From assembly GCA_003223215.1 (NCBI GenBank), contig QHYH01000134.1:1-37895 (forward strand): a stretch of DNA of 37,895 nt. The letters run 5' to 3'. The stretch comes from Acidobacteriota bacterium (GTDB taxonomy: Bacteria > Acidobacteriota > Terriglobia > Acidiferrales > UBA7541). Made by a program: the position numbers and the translations under genes. Positions 23,354 through 33,353 of the stretch are shown one piece after another (position 1 is the first letter of the stretch; every line of letters starts with the position of its first letter). The notes under the pieces are model-generated. The model saw only the letters and a program-made list of their open reading frames with translations. It did no database searches and was not told where the DNA came from.

Positions 23354-25594
23354 ATGGCCAATCGTTGCGATCGCCGTGACATCCTGAAAGGTTTTGGTGC
23401 TCTTTGCGCTGCGCATTTCCTTGGGCCAAGCAAGAGCGAAGCCGCACCGCAAAGTCTTCAGATTGCCAGCCGCAATGTAGAAGTTCAGCTCGCCCCAGTA
23501 AGCGCGCACACTTTCCGGCTCAGCGTCCTCCCTCTCGAAGGCGCTCAACCGCAATCTGTCAAAGGCAACGGCTCGCTTGTCCAAGCTTCCTGGGGACCGC
23601 CACTCGCAAAATTCGTAGGAGGCCAACGCGAACACGTCGTCAAAGCCGGCCAACTCAACGTGAAGCTTTCTTTCAACCCACTCCAAGCTCTTGTCGAAAC
23701 CTCGAAAGGAGACGTCGCCCAGAAACTCATCATCGATTCCGAGACCGGCGCCGTCTCGTTCTCGATACGAGACTCCGCGCTGTTAGGTCTCGGCGAAGGC
23801 GGCCCGCAGTTCGACCGCCGCGGCTCTAAGGATGCGATGCGCAGCGGTCAGGGCGGCTACCAACTCGGCACACACGGCGGACGCGTGCCCGTCCCCTGGC
23901 TTATCGGCACTGCCGGATGGGCACTCTACTTCCATCAACCTTTCGGCACATTTGATTTCACCGGCGCCGACGGCAAGTTCCTTCCCAAGGATCCCTCGAG
24001 CGCTCTCCCCCTCGACATTTTCGTGGTGGTCTCGCAGGAGCCGCCCGTGCTCATGTCCGAGTACGCCAAACTCACCGGCCACCCGGAGTTGCCTCCGCTC
24101 TGGGCTTTTGGTTACCAGCAGTCTCACCGTACGCTCGCAACCCACGAAGAAGTTCTCAGCGAAGCGAAAACGTTTCGCGAAAAGAAACTTCCCTGCGACA
24201 CGCTCATCTATCTCGGCACCGGATTTTGCCCTTCGGGCTGGAACACGGAAAACGGTTCTTTCTCCTGGAACAGACGCGTCTTTCCCGACCCCAAGCAGGC
24301 CATCGAAGAACTCCATCGGGAACATTTCCACGTTGTCTTGCACTCCGTAATTCTCGAGAACGACTTGCGCGGCACGGTCCGCGATCCCTGCAACGTCGCC
24401 CGCTTCGATAAAGAGCAAGCGAGCTGCGCCTGGGACGCCCACCGCAAAACTTTCGCGCTTGGTGTGGATGGCTGGTGGCCCGACGAGGGCGATCCTCTGA
24501 ACAGCGAAGCGCGTCTCGCTCGCAACCGCATGTACTGGGAAGGGCCCCAGCTCGACCGCCCCGACGAACGTCCCTACGCGCTGCATCGCAACGGTTGTGC
24601 CGGAATGCAGCGTTACGCTTCCTTCCTCTGGTCCGGCGACGTCTACTCGACCTGGGAAACCCTGAAGACCCACGTTCCTATTGCTATCAACACCGGGCTC
24701 ACCGGAATTCCTTACTGGGGCACGGACATCGGCGGCTTCGTTCCCACGAAGGAATTCACCGCAGAGCTCTACTTGCGCTGGTTCCAATTCGGCGCTTTCT
24801 GCACCCTTTTCCGTTGTCACGGTCGTGCCTGGAAGCTCCGCCTGCCTTGGGGTTGGAACACCGGTGAAATCGGCCCCACCGAGATCAGCGGTTACAGCGG
24901 TTCGGCCCTCCCCGATCCCAGCGAATTACACAACGCGCAAGTCGAACCGATTTGCCGCAAATATTTGGAATTGCGCTATCGCCTCCTGCCATATTTGTAC
25001 AGCGCGGTGCGCGAGGGCACCCTCACCGGAATGCCCGTGATGCGCAGCCTATGGTTACACTACCAGGATGATCCAGAAGCCATCGGCCGCGGCAACGAGT
25101 ATCTCTGGGGCCGCGACATTCTCGTTGCACCGGTCGTCGAGAAAGACGCCACCTCGCGCCGCCTCTACCTCCCGCGCGGACGCTGGTTCGATTTTTGGAC
25201 CAGCGAGCGTTTCGAAGGTGGACGCGAAATGGAACGCACCGTGGACCTTGAGACGCTTCCGCTTTTCATCCGCGAGGGCGCGATTCTCCCTTTCGGTCCC
25301 GTCAAACAATATGTCGATGAAAAAGTCGCGAGCCCGCTCGCCATCGCCGTCTATCCCGGCGCAGACGGCAGGTTTCTTCTCTACGAAGATGATGGAATTT
25401 CTTTCCATTACCGCAAGGGCGACTGGATGGGACTCGAGCTCAAGTGGAACGAGACGCAACGCGCGCTCGCCATTCGCTTGGCCCCGGGCTCTCGCCTGCG
25501 CCCACCCCTGCGACGCAGCATGCAAGTCAAGGTTGGCGACTCATCGAAAACCGTCGAATTTGACGGCCGCCCCCTCGACGTACGATTCACCTAG
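23354..25594 (+). CDS. Tat-exported glycoside hydrolase family 31 (alpha-glucosidase/xylosidase type)
   Basis: A 746-aa protein from ATG 23354; an in-frame TTG/ATG at 23312 is possible but would bury the signal. The leader has the twin-arginine motif RRDILKG followed by a hydrophobic stretch, suggesting Tat export. The N-terminal beta-sandwich is followed by the GH31 barrel, with ALGVDGWWPDEGD (probable nucleophile Asp377) and YWGTDIGGF (acid/base Asp458). Substrate-site segments FRCHGRAW and WGRDILVAPV follow, and a C-terminal beta domain. GH31 enzymes release alpha-linked glucose or xylose from non-reducing ends. No polysaccharide locus is next to it, so the substrate is not indicated. Confidence 0.93.
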   Translation: MANRCDRRDILKGFGALCAAHFLGPSKSEAAPQSLQIASRNVEVQLAPVSAHTFRLSVLPLEGAQPQSVKGNGSLVQASWGPPLAKFVGGQREHVVKAGQLNVKLSFNPLQALVETSKGDVAQKLIIDSETGAVSFSIRDSALLGLGEGGPQFDRRGSKDAMRSGQGGYQLGTHGGRVPVPWLIGTAGWALYFHQPFGTFDFTGADGKFLPKDPSSALPLDIFVVVSQEPPVLMSEYAKLTGHPELPPLWAFGYQQSHRTLATHEEVLSEAKTFREKKLPCDTLIYLGTGFCPSGWNTENGSFSWNRRVFPDPKQAIEELHREHFHVVLHSVILENDLRGTVRDPCNVARFDKEQASCAWDAHRKTFALGVDGWWPDEGDPLNSEARLARNRMYWEGPQLDRPDERPYALHRNGCAGMQRYASFLWSGDVYSTWETLKTHVPIAINTGLTGIPYWGTDIGGFVPTKEFTAELYLRWFQFGAFCTLFRCHGRAWKLRLPWGWNTGEIGPTEISGYSGSALPDPSELHNAQVEPICRKYLELRYRLLPYLYSAVREGTLTGMPVMRSLWLHYQDDPEAIGRGNEYLWGRDILVAPVVEKDATSRRLYLPRGRWFDFWTSERFEGGREMERTVDLETLPLFIREGAILPFGPVKQYVDEKVASPLAIAVYPGADGRFLLYEDDGISFHYRKGDWMGLELKWNETQRALAIRLAPGSRLRPPLRRSMQVKVGDSSKTVEFDGRPLDVRFT

Positions 25595-25618
25595 GCCGAT
25601 TGCATTTGGAAAGATGTT

Positions 25619-26533
25619 TCACTCAATCGGCACGCCGGCCATGTTGCGGAACTTGCCGCCTCTCCTTTTCGGACCCAAATTATAGCTAATGCCCCAGGTC
25701 ACTCGCAGATCGTATTCGCCATGAACCTTGGCCGCGTTATTGAAGAAAGTCGTGTGCAGCGCGTCGACATCCACACGCAGCGCTATCGAGTCCGAGAAGA
25801 ACCATCTTTCGACGCCACCGCCTAGCGCCCACGCCTTGTCGTCGACCGTCCCTTTGAAATATTGGCCTGGAGTTGAAGAGAGGGAAATCGCGCCAGAGAC
25901 CCGGGCACCTCCGCCGAGCGCATGAAGGGAGGTCGCAAAACCATCTGCTTGGTACGGATAGAAAACTGGGCCGAGGAGATAGGTCAACACGGTGTTGGAC
26001 TGTCCGGTATGGAACACGTTTGCTGCTCGCAGGTAAGCCACTTCTACTGTCCCACCGAGGCGGTCGGTGTATTGCTTGGTCACACTGGTGTTCAGGCCCT
26101 GATACAAGACCCGGTTGTTCGGTGAAGGAACGCGGGAGAGAGTCGAAAATCCCACTCGGGCTTCCAGCGCCGGAATAATCGCAGCATGCAAGGGGCCTTG
26201 CCTGGAAATCAACGGCTCTGGCGCTGGGCTCGTTGCCGCAGGCAGGACGCTTGGCGGGGGATCTACAGGAGCAGGCGCTGCCGTCGCGGTCAGCGCGTTC
26301 TGTGTAAAAGTCGCGGGGGCCGTTGGTGTCGGCGCTTCCGGACTACTCCCGGTGGAGGTCCCCGGGGGATTTTGTGTTGGAGCCTGCGGAGGCGGAGTTG
26401 TCGGGGTGGTCGAGGCACTCTGACGAGAGACCTTTGATGGCACGGGAGCCTGCGAAGCACTTTGCGCGAGCGCCCCTCGAGTCAGCAACAACAGCAGGAA
26501 AACTGACAAGGGGCCCTTGACCGCAACTTTCAT
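25619..26533 (-). CDS. Outer-membrane beta-barrel protein
   Basis: ATG 26533 starts a signal peptide MKVAVKGPLSVFLLLLLTR; an in-frame upstream start at 26593 adds 20 residues. A Pro/Thr/Ala-rich linker (about 90 residues) precedes alternating hydrophobic strands typical of a small beta-barrel (LEARVGFSTLSRV, AYLRAANVF, ISYNLGPKR). This OmpA-like/outer-membrane beta-barrel layout is common; the linker may span the peptidoglycan. Convergent with GH31. The function is unknown. Confidence 0.78.
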   Translation of the reverse strand: MKVAVKGPLSVFLLLLLTRGALAQSASQAPVPSKVSRQSASTTPTTPPPQAPTQNPPGTSTGSSPEAPTPTAPATFTQNALTATAAPAPVDPPPSVLPAATSPAPEPLISRQGPLHAAIIPALEARVGFSTLSRVPSPNNRVLYQGLNTSVTKQYTDRLGGTVEVAYLRAANVFHTGQSNTVLTYLLGPVFYPYQADGFATSLHALGGGARVSGAISLSSTPGQYFKGTVDDKAWALGGGVERWFFSDSIALRVDVDALHTTFFNNAAKVHGEYDLRVTWGISYNLGPKRRGGKFRNMAGVPIE

Positions 26534-26791
26534 GGCCCATGGCCAAAACCGCATCACCTTGATGGGGGGTAGTGCGCCCGGAATTCTCCTCAAACCAACA
26601 CCTCCCTTAGGCCCCGGGGCACAAGGTCATCTTGGCTCGCGGATGGCGAAAAGCAATCAGGTCATATCTGGAATGGAATGAGCGGAAAAACCCTAATGGC
26701 CTTTTCTTATTGCTAAAATGCGTTCGCTGCTCTGGCTGTGGATTTGCGGATCACATCTGCGTTGTAGAATAACGTGACTGAGGTAGAGACC

Positions 26792-27640
26792 ATGCTCCTG
26801 TATACGCTCTCGCGGCAGAGTCGTTCAGGCAAGCTTCTAGGCTTTTCGCTTGCACTCCTTTTTTTCTTTGGTCTTTCCCAATGCGCCATATGGGCACAGC
26901 TTCCCGCACAGCAAAAGGCTGCAACACAGCAGGAGCCTGCAAAGGATACCGCCACTGCCGATCGGGGACGCAAGCTGTTCGAACAATCCTGTGGATTCTG
27001 CCATGGCCCCGATGCCACTGGAGCGCGCGGTACCGATCTTGTCCGCTCGCCGCTCGTCGCTCATGACGTCAACGGAAACCTCATCGGAGAAGTCATTCGT
27101 CACGGCCGCCCGGATAAGGGCATGCCGCCTATGGCCACAATGACGGATGAACAAGTTGCCGATATTGCCGCGTTTTTGCACGCGCGCGCTGTCGAAGCGA
27201 TCAAATCGTCCGGCGTTCCAAGGTCTTATCCAGTTGAGAAGTTGCTTACCGGCAATGCCGACGCGGGAAAGGCCTTTTTCAACGGCGCCGGCGGCTGCAA
27301 GAATTGTCATTCACCCACCGGCGATCTTGCCGCGATCGCTACCAAATACTCGCCTATCGAGCTCGAGGCCCACATGCTTTATCCCGGCAGCCGTGAGGCA
27401 ACGGCCCATGCCACGGCCGTGGTAACACTTCCTTCTGGCGAGCAAATCAAAGGTCCGCTCGTGCGTGCGGACGATTTCATGGTCAGCCTGCGCGACGTCT
27501 CCGGTTGGTATCGTTCCTTCTCGCGCGACCGCGTGAAAGTCGAAGTTCAGGACCCGCTCAGCGCCCATCGCGAGTTGCTCGGCAAACTCACGCAAGCGGA
27601 CGTTCACAATCTTTTTGCCTATCTGGAAACCCTGAAATAG
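26792..27640 (+). CDS. Secreted diheme cytochrome c
   Basis: ATG 26792 is preferred (GAGGTAGAG just upstream) over GTG 26774. A signal peptide is followed by two class I cytochrome c domains with heme motifs CGFCH (67-71) and CKNCH (169-173). The axial Met in the first domain is in GRPDKGMPPM. The C-terminal part, after about residue 200, is beta-rich (VVTLPSGEQIKGPLVRADDF) and lacks a further heme site. Its gene is followed by the quinoprotein gene after 32 bp, so it probably accepts electrons from that enzyme in the periplasm. Confidence 0.9.
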   Translation: MLLYTLSRQSRSGKLLGFSLALLFFFGLSQCAIWAQLPAQQKAATQQEPAKDTATADRGRKLFEQSCGFCHGPDATGARGTDLVRSPLVAHDVNGNLIGEVIRHGRPDKGMPPMATMTDEQVADIAAFLHARAVEAIKSSGVPRSYPVEKLLTGNADAGKAFFNGAGGCKNCHSPTGDLAAIATKYSPIELEAHMLYPGSREATAHATAVVTLPSGEQIKGPLVRADDFMVSLRDVSGWYRSFSRDRVKVEVQDPLSAHRELLGKLTQADVHNLFAYLETLK

Positions 27641-27672
27641 GTTCAGAGCAGTACGTCGGAAGAGGAGCCGTG

Positions 27673-29349
27673 ATGCTTTCTCAGTTTTGTCGAACGATCA
27701 AAGACGCCCGCGCTGGCACGAATCGTAGTCCCATTTACCTTGGTCTCGGCCGCTTTTCGAGCGGAGGCCGCGCGACGGTCCTAATGCTGTTTCTCGCTTT
27801 CCTGCTGCACGCGCCCTTCGTCGCCGCGCAGGGTCTCGACCCCGCGGCACTCCTCAAGCCGGCCACCGACACCTGGCCGACCTACAACGGAGATTATTCC
27901 GGCCGCCGCTTCAGCCCGCTCGACCAGATCAACGCGACAAACATCGATACGCTAACGCTCGCCTGGATATTCCCGGCACACGTGTCCGCCATCAAATCCA
28001 CTCCCCTCGAAGTCAACGGCGTTCTCTACTTCACCACGCCGGACAACGTTTGGGCCGTCGACGCTCGCTATGGCCGCCAGATCTGGCATTACCAGCGTGT
28101 TTCCGAAGGCGATCACATCGGCAATCGCGGCCTGGGCATGTATAAGAACTGGCTCTACTTCACCACTCCCGACGCGCACCTGGTTTGCCTCGATGCCAGG
28201 GACGGCACGGTTCGTTGGATCGTCGAACTCGCCGACGCCAAGCTCGGCTACTTCTCCACGATGGCTCCGTTGGTTGTCCGAGATCACATCATCGCCGGGG
28301 TCTCTGGCGATGTGACCGACGTTCGCGGTTTCCTCGAGTCTCTTGATCCCGAGACCGGCGCGCTGCAATGGCGGTGGTACACCGACCCGGATCCTGGTCA
28401 ACCGGGCTCAGAAACCTGGCCTAAAGACACCGACGCGATACTTCATGGCGGTGGCATGACTTGGATGACCGGAACCTACGACCCGGAGCTCAATCTTCTT
28501 TATTGGGGCACCGGCAATCCCAATCCCGTGCTCGCCGGCGCAGCGCGGCCCGGAGACAATCTTTATACCTGCTCCATCGTGGCTCTCAATCCCGACACCG
28601 GGAAGCTTGTTTGGTACTTTCAGCCTTCGCCGCACGACGTACACGACTGGGACGCCGTCGAGACGCCCGTACTGTTTGACGCGGAGTTTCAAGGCAAACC
28701 GCGCAAGCTGCTCGCTCAGGCCAGCCGCAATTCGTTTTTCTTCGTACTTGATCGCACGAATGGCCAGCACCTCGTCACCGCTCCGTTCATCGATCAGACC
28801 TGGGCTTCCGGCGTGGATTCGCGCGGCCGCCCCATCGCTAAGCCGGAAGCTACTCCAAGTCCGGACGGCGCGCTCGTGGAACCCACTTCGGACGGCGGCA
28901 GCAATTGGATGGCGCCGAGCTTCGATCCGCAAACCGATCTGTTTTATGTTAATGCCCGCCGGGGCTTCAGCGTTTATTACCTCACCACCACCGGGAAGCC
29001 CGAAGGCTGGGCGGGCCGCGACCGCATTTTGTGGGCGGATTCGACGGTGCGTGCCCTGGACTACCGCACCGGCAATGTCGTTTGGAACCATGAGATCGGC
29101 AACGGCGAAAGCATCGCAGGGATCCTGACCACCGCCGGGCACCTGCTTTTCACCGCGGACAATTCCGGCAATCTGCTTGCTCTCGATCCCGCCACGGGCA
29201 AGACGCTCTGGCACCTCAATGTGGGCGGTCACCTGGTCGCCTCCCCCATGACCTACCAGCTTGACGGCCGGCAATACCTCATCATCCCCGTGCAGGACAT
29301 TCTTTACGCGTTTGCCTTGCCAGAGCGCGTCAAGGCTCAAGGCCGCTAG
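27673..29349 (+). CDS. PQQ-dependent (quinoprotein) alcohol dehydrogenase-like protein
   Basis: ATG 27673 follows GAGGAG. A signal region (VLMLFLAFLLHAPFVAAQG) leads to an eight-bladed beta-propeller whose blades carry LDxxTGxxxW signatures (LDPETGALQW, LNPDTGKLVW, LDPATGKTLW). RPGDNLYT holds the catalytic-type Asp295, and HDVHDWDAVETPV is typical of the family. The vicinal disulfide pair of well-studied methanol dehydrogenases is not seen, so the substrate is open (alcohols or sugars). PQQ and Ca or lanthanide are expected cofactors. No PQQ biosynthesis gene is present. It is paired with the diheme cytochrome upstream. Confidence 0.9.
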   Translation: MLSQFCRTIKDARAGTNRSPIYLGLGRFSSGGRATVLMLFLAFLLHAPFVAAQGLDPAALLKPATDTWPTYNGDYSGRRFSPLDQINATNIDTLTLAWIFPAHVSAIKSTPLEVNGVLYFTTPDNVWAVDARYGRQIWHYQRVSEGDHIGNRGLGMYKNWLYFTTPDAHLVCLDARDGTVRWIVELADAKLGYFSTMAPLVVRDHIIAGVSGDVTDVRGFLESLDPETGALQWRWYTDPDPGQPGSETWPKDTDAILHGGGMTWMTGTYDPELNLLYWGTGNPNPVLAGAARPGDNLYTCSIVALNPDTGKLVWYFQPSPHDVHDWDAVETPVLFDAEFQGKPRKLLAQASRNSFFFVLDRTNGQHLVTAPFIDQTWASGVDSRGRPIAKPEATPSPDGALVEPTSDGGSNWMAPSFDPQTDLFYVNARRGFSVYYLTTTGKPEGWAGRDRILWADSTVRALDYRTGNVVWNHEIGNGESIAGILTTAGHLLFTADNSGNLLALDPATGKTLWHLNVGGHLVASPMTYQLDGRQYLIIPVQDILYAFALPERVKAQGR

Positions 29350-29395
29350 AAGAGCCAAGGGAGCGAGCAGAACCGACTCTGTCGAATCGCAAACA

Positions 29396-31832
29396 TCATT
29401 CGTAGCGCAAGGCTTCCATGGGATCAATCGAGGAAGCGCGCCGCGCAGGGACTAAAGCCGCGAAAGCGGCGGTCAAAATCAACAACACCGTGGCAGCTAT
29501 GAAAAGAATCGGGCTTTGCGAACTGCCCTCGGCCCACTGTGAGAGGAATTTGCTCAACACAAGACTGAGGGCCATACCTCCGGCAAGCCCGCCAATGACA
29601 CTCGTGGCCGTCGACCGAAAGACAAGCTTGAGGACTTCGAGGCCGTTCGCTCCTAGCGCCATGCGAATCCCAAATTCGTTGGTCCGCTGCGCCACGGTGT
29701 AGGAAACAACGCTGAAAAGCCCGGTGGCGGCCAGCGCGAGCGCCAGGAACGAAAAACCAGCGAACATTCCTGACACGAGCCTGGCATATGAGTATTCCGG
29801 CATGTGCTCGATCCACTGCTGGAGGTCGCGCGTGTGGCCAAAACACCTGTTGATCGGGATCAACGGCTTTGACCGCGGCGCGAACCCGGTTGAGAGCCGC
29901 CAGGGGCGCTCGATGGGTGCGCACAAGAATCTGCGTCCAAACGCGCACCACGAGAGAGAACGGCACATAAACCGCCGGCCTGACTGGCTTCCGCAGTCCA
30001 TCGTCCCGGGCATCGGCAACCACGCCGATGACCTGCATCCAGTTGTCGCTGTCCGGTACGGCTTGCAGGTATGGCGGTTCACCTTGCAAATCCGGGAAAC
30101 GCAGCTGCTTGCCAATAGGATTGCCTTGAGGCCAATATTGCCGCGCAAAAGCTTGGTTAACCACGCACAAGCGTGCCCCGCGCATTAGTTCAGGGCGGTC
30201 CCACAGCCGCCCGGCTAGCAGCGGAATATGCAAAACCGAAAAATACTCCGAGTTGACGTAGTTCAGACGCGCGCTCCGCTGTTGGTCGCTGGGCCGCCCC
30301 AAAATCTCGAAGCTCCTGTCGTTTTCGTTCCAGGGCGGCGTGGCGTTGGTCGAAATGCCCGCCGAAACCACTTCCGGCAAGGCCGCGATGTGCTCACGGA
30401 GCTGCTCGAAATAGTCAACACGATCCTCCCAACTGACGTGTGCGTTCTGGTGCACCGGAATGCCCACGGACATGACGTTCTGCGGATCGTAGCCGAGATT
30501 GGCGTGGACAATGCGCACAAAGCCGTTAATCGCTGCAGCCGCAGAGGTAAGCAAAAGCAGCGTGAGCGCAATCTGCCCCATGACCAGTATGCTGTGCGCC
30601 CGTTTTCCTTCGACGCCGCCTGTGGCGCGCCGCGATTGCATGAGTATAGAGAAAGGTTAGGTCGCGAGAACTGGAAGGCGGGCGAGATTCCCGCGAGCGC
30701 GCCGGTGACGATGGCGGCAGCTACGCTGAACGCCAGCACCGGCAGATTCATCCGGATGACCACTTCGTGCGGAAAGGAATATTCGGGCAGCCAGCTTACG
30801 AGCACGGAGAGCAAACGATAGGCCAGCACGATGCCGCCAAGGGCCCCCGCCAGAGAAAGCGCCAAGGCTTCCGTTAGGAGTTGCCGTTCGATTCTCCAGC
30901 GGCTGGCTCCGATCACGGATCGCACCGCCAGCTCTTGTTGCCGGGCCGTGCCGCGGGCGAGAAGCAAAATCGAGACGTTGGCGCAAGAGATCACCAGCAA
31001 CAAGCCCACGGCGCCAAACAATAGGAAGAGCGAATGCCCCAAATGAGAGACGTATTGCTCGTTGAGACCTTTGACATGCACACGAAACTTTTTGGGGAAA
31101 TGGCTGGGCGTTTCCTTGGCGAACTGTTCGAGCAGCGGTTGCAGTTCGGCGTTGGCCGCGGCGTGGGTCACTCCTGGCCTGAGCCGCATCGTTGGGTCAT
31201 AAAGGTCGTTGGCACCGCCCGGCAGCTTCAGGGGGAGATACACGTCTGCATCTTGCCAGGTAAATCGGGAAGGCATTCACGCCCACGATGGTGTAGGTCT
31301 TGTGAACCAACTGAATCGTGCGGCCCACCACAGCAGGATCCCCATTGAAATGGCGCTGCCAGAACGAATAACTGAGAACCGCGACCGGCTGGGGGTCCTG
31401 CCCTTCGGGCGCGTCGGAAGGAATCAGCGTGCGGCCCAACAACGCGGGGACGCCGAAATAACTTCCCGCGTTGCTGGTCATGTTTACCGAAGGCACATCT
31501 TCCGGTAGCTCCTCGTCGGTGGTCGTAAGATTCCAGGTTCCGAAGGTTGCGGCGGCGTTTTCGACGCATTGGGCCTGACTTAACAGTTTGAGCTGCGGAC
31601 CAGTGATTCCAGGCCACCAGTCCTCGCCGCGTTCGTTCAGAAGGACCAGATGCACCATGCGGTCGGCGGCGTGCTAAGGGAAGGGGTTCACTAACAAAGC
31701 GTAGATGACGCTGAACACTGCCGTCGTCGTCCCAATGCCGAGCGCCAAGGAAAGTACGGCCGTCAGCGCCAGCCCGGGCCGCTTACGCCACTCGCGATAG
31801 GAGAACCGCAGATCCTGGAGGAGAGTTCGCAT
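29396..31832 (-). pseudogene. ADOP-type ABC transporter permease (MacB/FtsX-like), degraded
   Basis: Read leftward from ATG 31832. MRTLLQDLRFSYREWRK and the helix LALTAVLSLALGIGTTTAV precede a TAG (31674-31676) where family members read NPFPYHAADRM, i.e. a nonsense codon replacing Tyr. Further frame changes occur near 31276 (one extra A), near 30645, and at 29840-29843 (one extra base in an A4 run). Conserved blocks persist across them: DPQPVAVLSYSFWQRHFNGD, FTWQDADVYLPLKL, ANVSILLLARGTARQQELAV, FGIRMALGANG, AALVPARRASSIDPMEALR. The intact parent would have about 810 residues and eight membrane helices. Such proteins are abundant in Acidobacteriota. The accumulated lesions make it non-functional. 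Confidence 0.88.
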
Positions 31833-32068
31833 GGCGCGCTCCGCAAATCAAAAACCCGAAACCAAGAACGTGAGCAGGGAATGGCCCAACGGGTCATTAG
31901 ACGAAGCAAGGTGGGTAGCGGTCAGGCGCCGGCGATAGACGAATCTAAGTGTTTTATTATCTTTCAGTTGCGCGAAGGGATGGGAATCCGTGTCGCGGTC
32001 GTCTTACTCTCTCCCGCGAATCCGCGTTCCCAGACCGAACCGCCGCGCGCGAGGGAGGCGATGCCGCC

Positions 32069-33292
32069 TCACGAAGCGACTCGCGCGGCGGATTTGACGT
32101 CGCGCCCGGGAACAACATCGATTTGCAGCACGGCATCGGCCGCTGGCACATAGGTAGTCACTAAGCCCAATTCGCGCCTCACGATGTTGCAGCCCTGGGC
32201 GATGGCGCTGGCTTTGTAGAAGGCGATTTCGCGGTTGCAGCCCTGCCGCCCGAAGCCGCAGTCGCTTGAGACCACCAGGCGCTCCGGCGGAATGAACTTC
32301 AGCGCTTTGCGAATCTCGGCGGCAACATCCTCCGGCCGGTCGGCCTGCAGGACGCGATGGCTGACCGCGCCAATAGCAATCTTCTTTTTGAGATCGTTTT
32401 TGAAAGGCGCAAACAGTTCAAGGTCTTTTTGGTTGCGATCCTTCATCTCGAGCGTCCACACGTCGCCGCGGCAGCGCTCCAAGTAAATCTCAATGGAGTC
32501 GGCGTAACTGGTATCCTCCATGACCCGTTGCATGTTGGGATTGCCCCAGCAGGTGTGGATCCACAGCTCGACGTCGTCCAGGCCCTGGACCTCGCGGTTG
32601 AAGGCGTCGATCATGAACTTTACCTGTTCGTGATCCTTGCCGTAAGTGTTGGCCATGAAGTGAAATGTGGGCTCCTCGATCTGAATGCAGCGGCAACCGG
32701 CGTCCCGCAGCGCTAGCAGCTCCTTGTTCATGGCCTCGGCCATATCCCAGATCACTTCGCGCTTGTCCTTGTATTTAGGCGTGTGGATATCGAGGAACAG
32801 CGCCATCACCTGCGAGCAGCACGTGCCGAACTTCACCGCCTTGCGCGTCTTCCCCTGCGCGATGCGCCACAGTTTTGCATAATCCAGAGGCCGGTGCGCG
32901 ACCTTGTCCACCACGTGCGGCCAGCGCCAGCCCGTGTAAATCTCGTTCAGCAGCGTCCCCGGCGGATAATGCAGCCACGGCGCGGTCGTTTCCTCCGGCT
33001 GCAGGTAATCACCGGCAAAGCCGGCCCAGCGTTGCAGCGGGTAATGGTGCCAGGCGCGCCCCGCCATATCCTCATCCACGTGCAAGTCGCCGTGCGTCAG
33101 GATGTCCAGCCCGGCGCGCTCCTGATCGCTGATTACCACGGCCATGGCATCCTGAAACTTCTCGCGAAAGCGCACGTCGAGCATGCAAGTGTCCAGCGGA
33201 CGACCCCACATACTTACGTCAAACCAGCGCGGCCGCGGAAATGACCCCGTGGTCGTGCTGGGCAGAATCAGGTTGGCCGTGGCAGTGAACAT
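32069..33292 (-). CDS. Cobalamin-independent methionine synthase II-like protein (MetE C-terminal type)
   Basis: A 407-aa protein corresponding to the C-terminal catalytic barrel of MetE only, as in stand-alone archaeal-type and soil-bacterial versions. Zinc ligands are visible as His246 and Cys248 in WIHTCWGN and Cys345 in SSDCGFGRQGC; a Glu (268 or 272 in SIEIYLE) would be the fourth. The N-terminal TTTGSFPRP matches the family start. Such proteins move methyl or alkyl groups to thiols. Without the N-terminal folate domain the methyl donor is uncertain, and homologues act on other thiol acceptors. Divergent from the pentapeptide gene. The start is ATG 33292. Confidence 0.87.
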   Translation of the reverse strand: MFTATANLILPSTTTGSFPRPRWFDVSMWGRPLDTCMLDVRFREKFQDAMAVVISDQERAGLDILTHGDLHVDEDMAGRAWHHYPLQRWAGFAGDYLQPEETTAPWLHYPPGTLLNEIYTGWRWPHVVDKVAHRPLDYAKLWRIAQGKTRKAVKFGTCCSQVMALFLDIHTPKYKDKREVIWDMAEAMNKELLALRDAGCRCIQIEEPTFHFMANTYGKDHEQVKFMIDAFNREVQGLDDVELWIHTCWGNPNMQRVMEDTSYADSIEIYLERCRGDVWTLEMKDRNQKDLELFAPFKNDLKKKIAIGAVSHRVLQADRPEDVAAEIRKALKFIPPERLVVSSDCGFGRQGCNREIAFYKASAIAQGCNIVRRELGLVTTYVPAADAVLQIDVVPGRDVKSAARVAS

Positions 33293-33312
33293 GGCGTCCT
33301 CCCAGGGTCCGC

Positions 33313-33318
33313 ATTATA
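33313..33318 (-). promoter_or_regulatory. Candidate -10 box for the MetE-like gene
   Basis: On the minus strand this reads TATAAT, 20 bp upstream of ATG 33292. No convincing -35 box lies at 17 bp. Divergent partner of the box at 33348. Confidence 0.35.
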
Positions 33319-33347
33319 CGTCCACTCGCGAACTCCCGCTTTTGGCA

Positions 33348-33353
33348 TATAAT
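33348..33353 (+). promoter_or_regulatory. Candidate -10 box for the pentapeptide-repeat gene
   Basis: TATAAT on the + strand, 53 bp before ATG 33407. Together with the minus-strand box at 33313-33318 it suggests divergent promoters within 40 bp. No strong -35 element is visible. Confidence 0.4.

Noticed and set aside
23783-24820. 345-aa minus-strand frame inside the GH31 gene
   Set aside because: Shadow of the GH31 frame, which has nucleophile and acid/base motifs.
28408-29427. 339-aa minus-strand frame inside the quinoprotein gene
   Set aside because: Shadow of the PQQ propeller gene with clear blade repeats.
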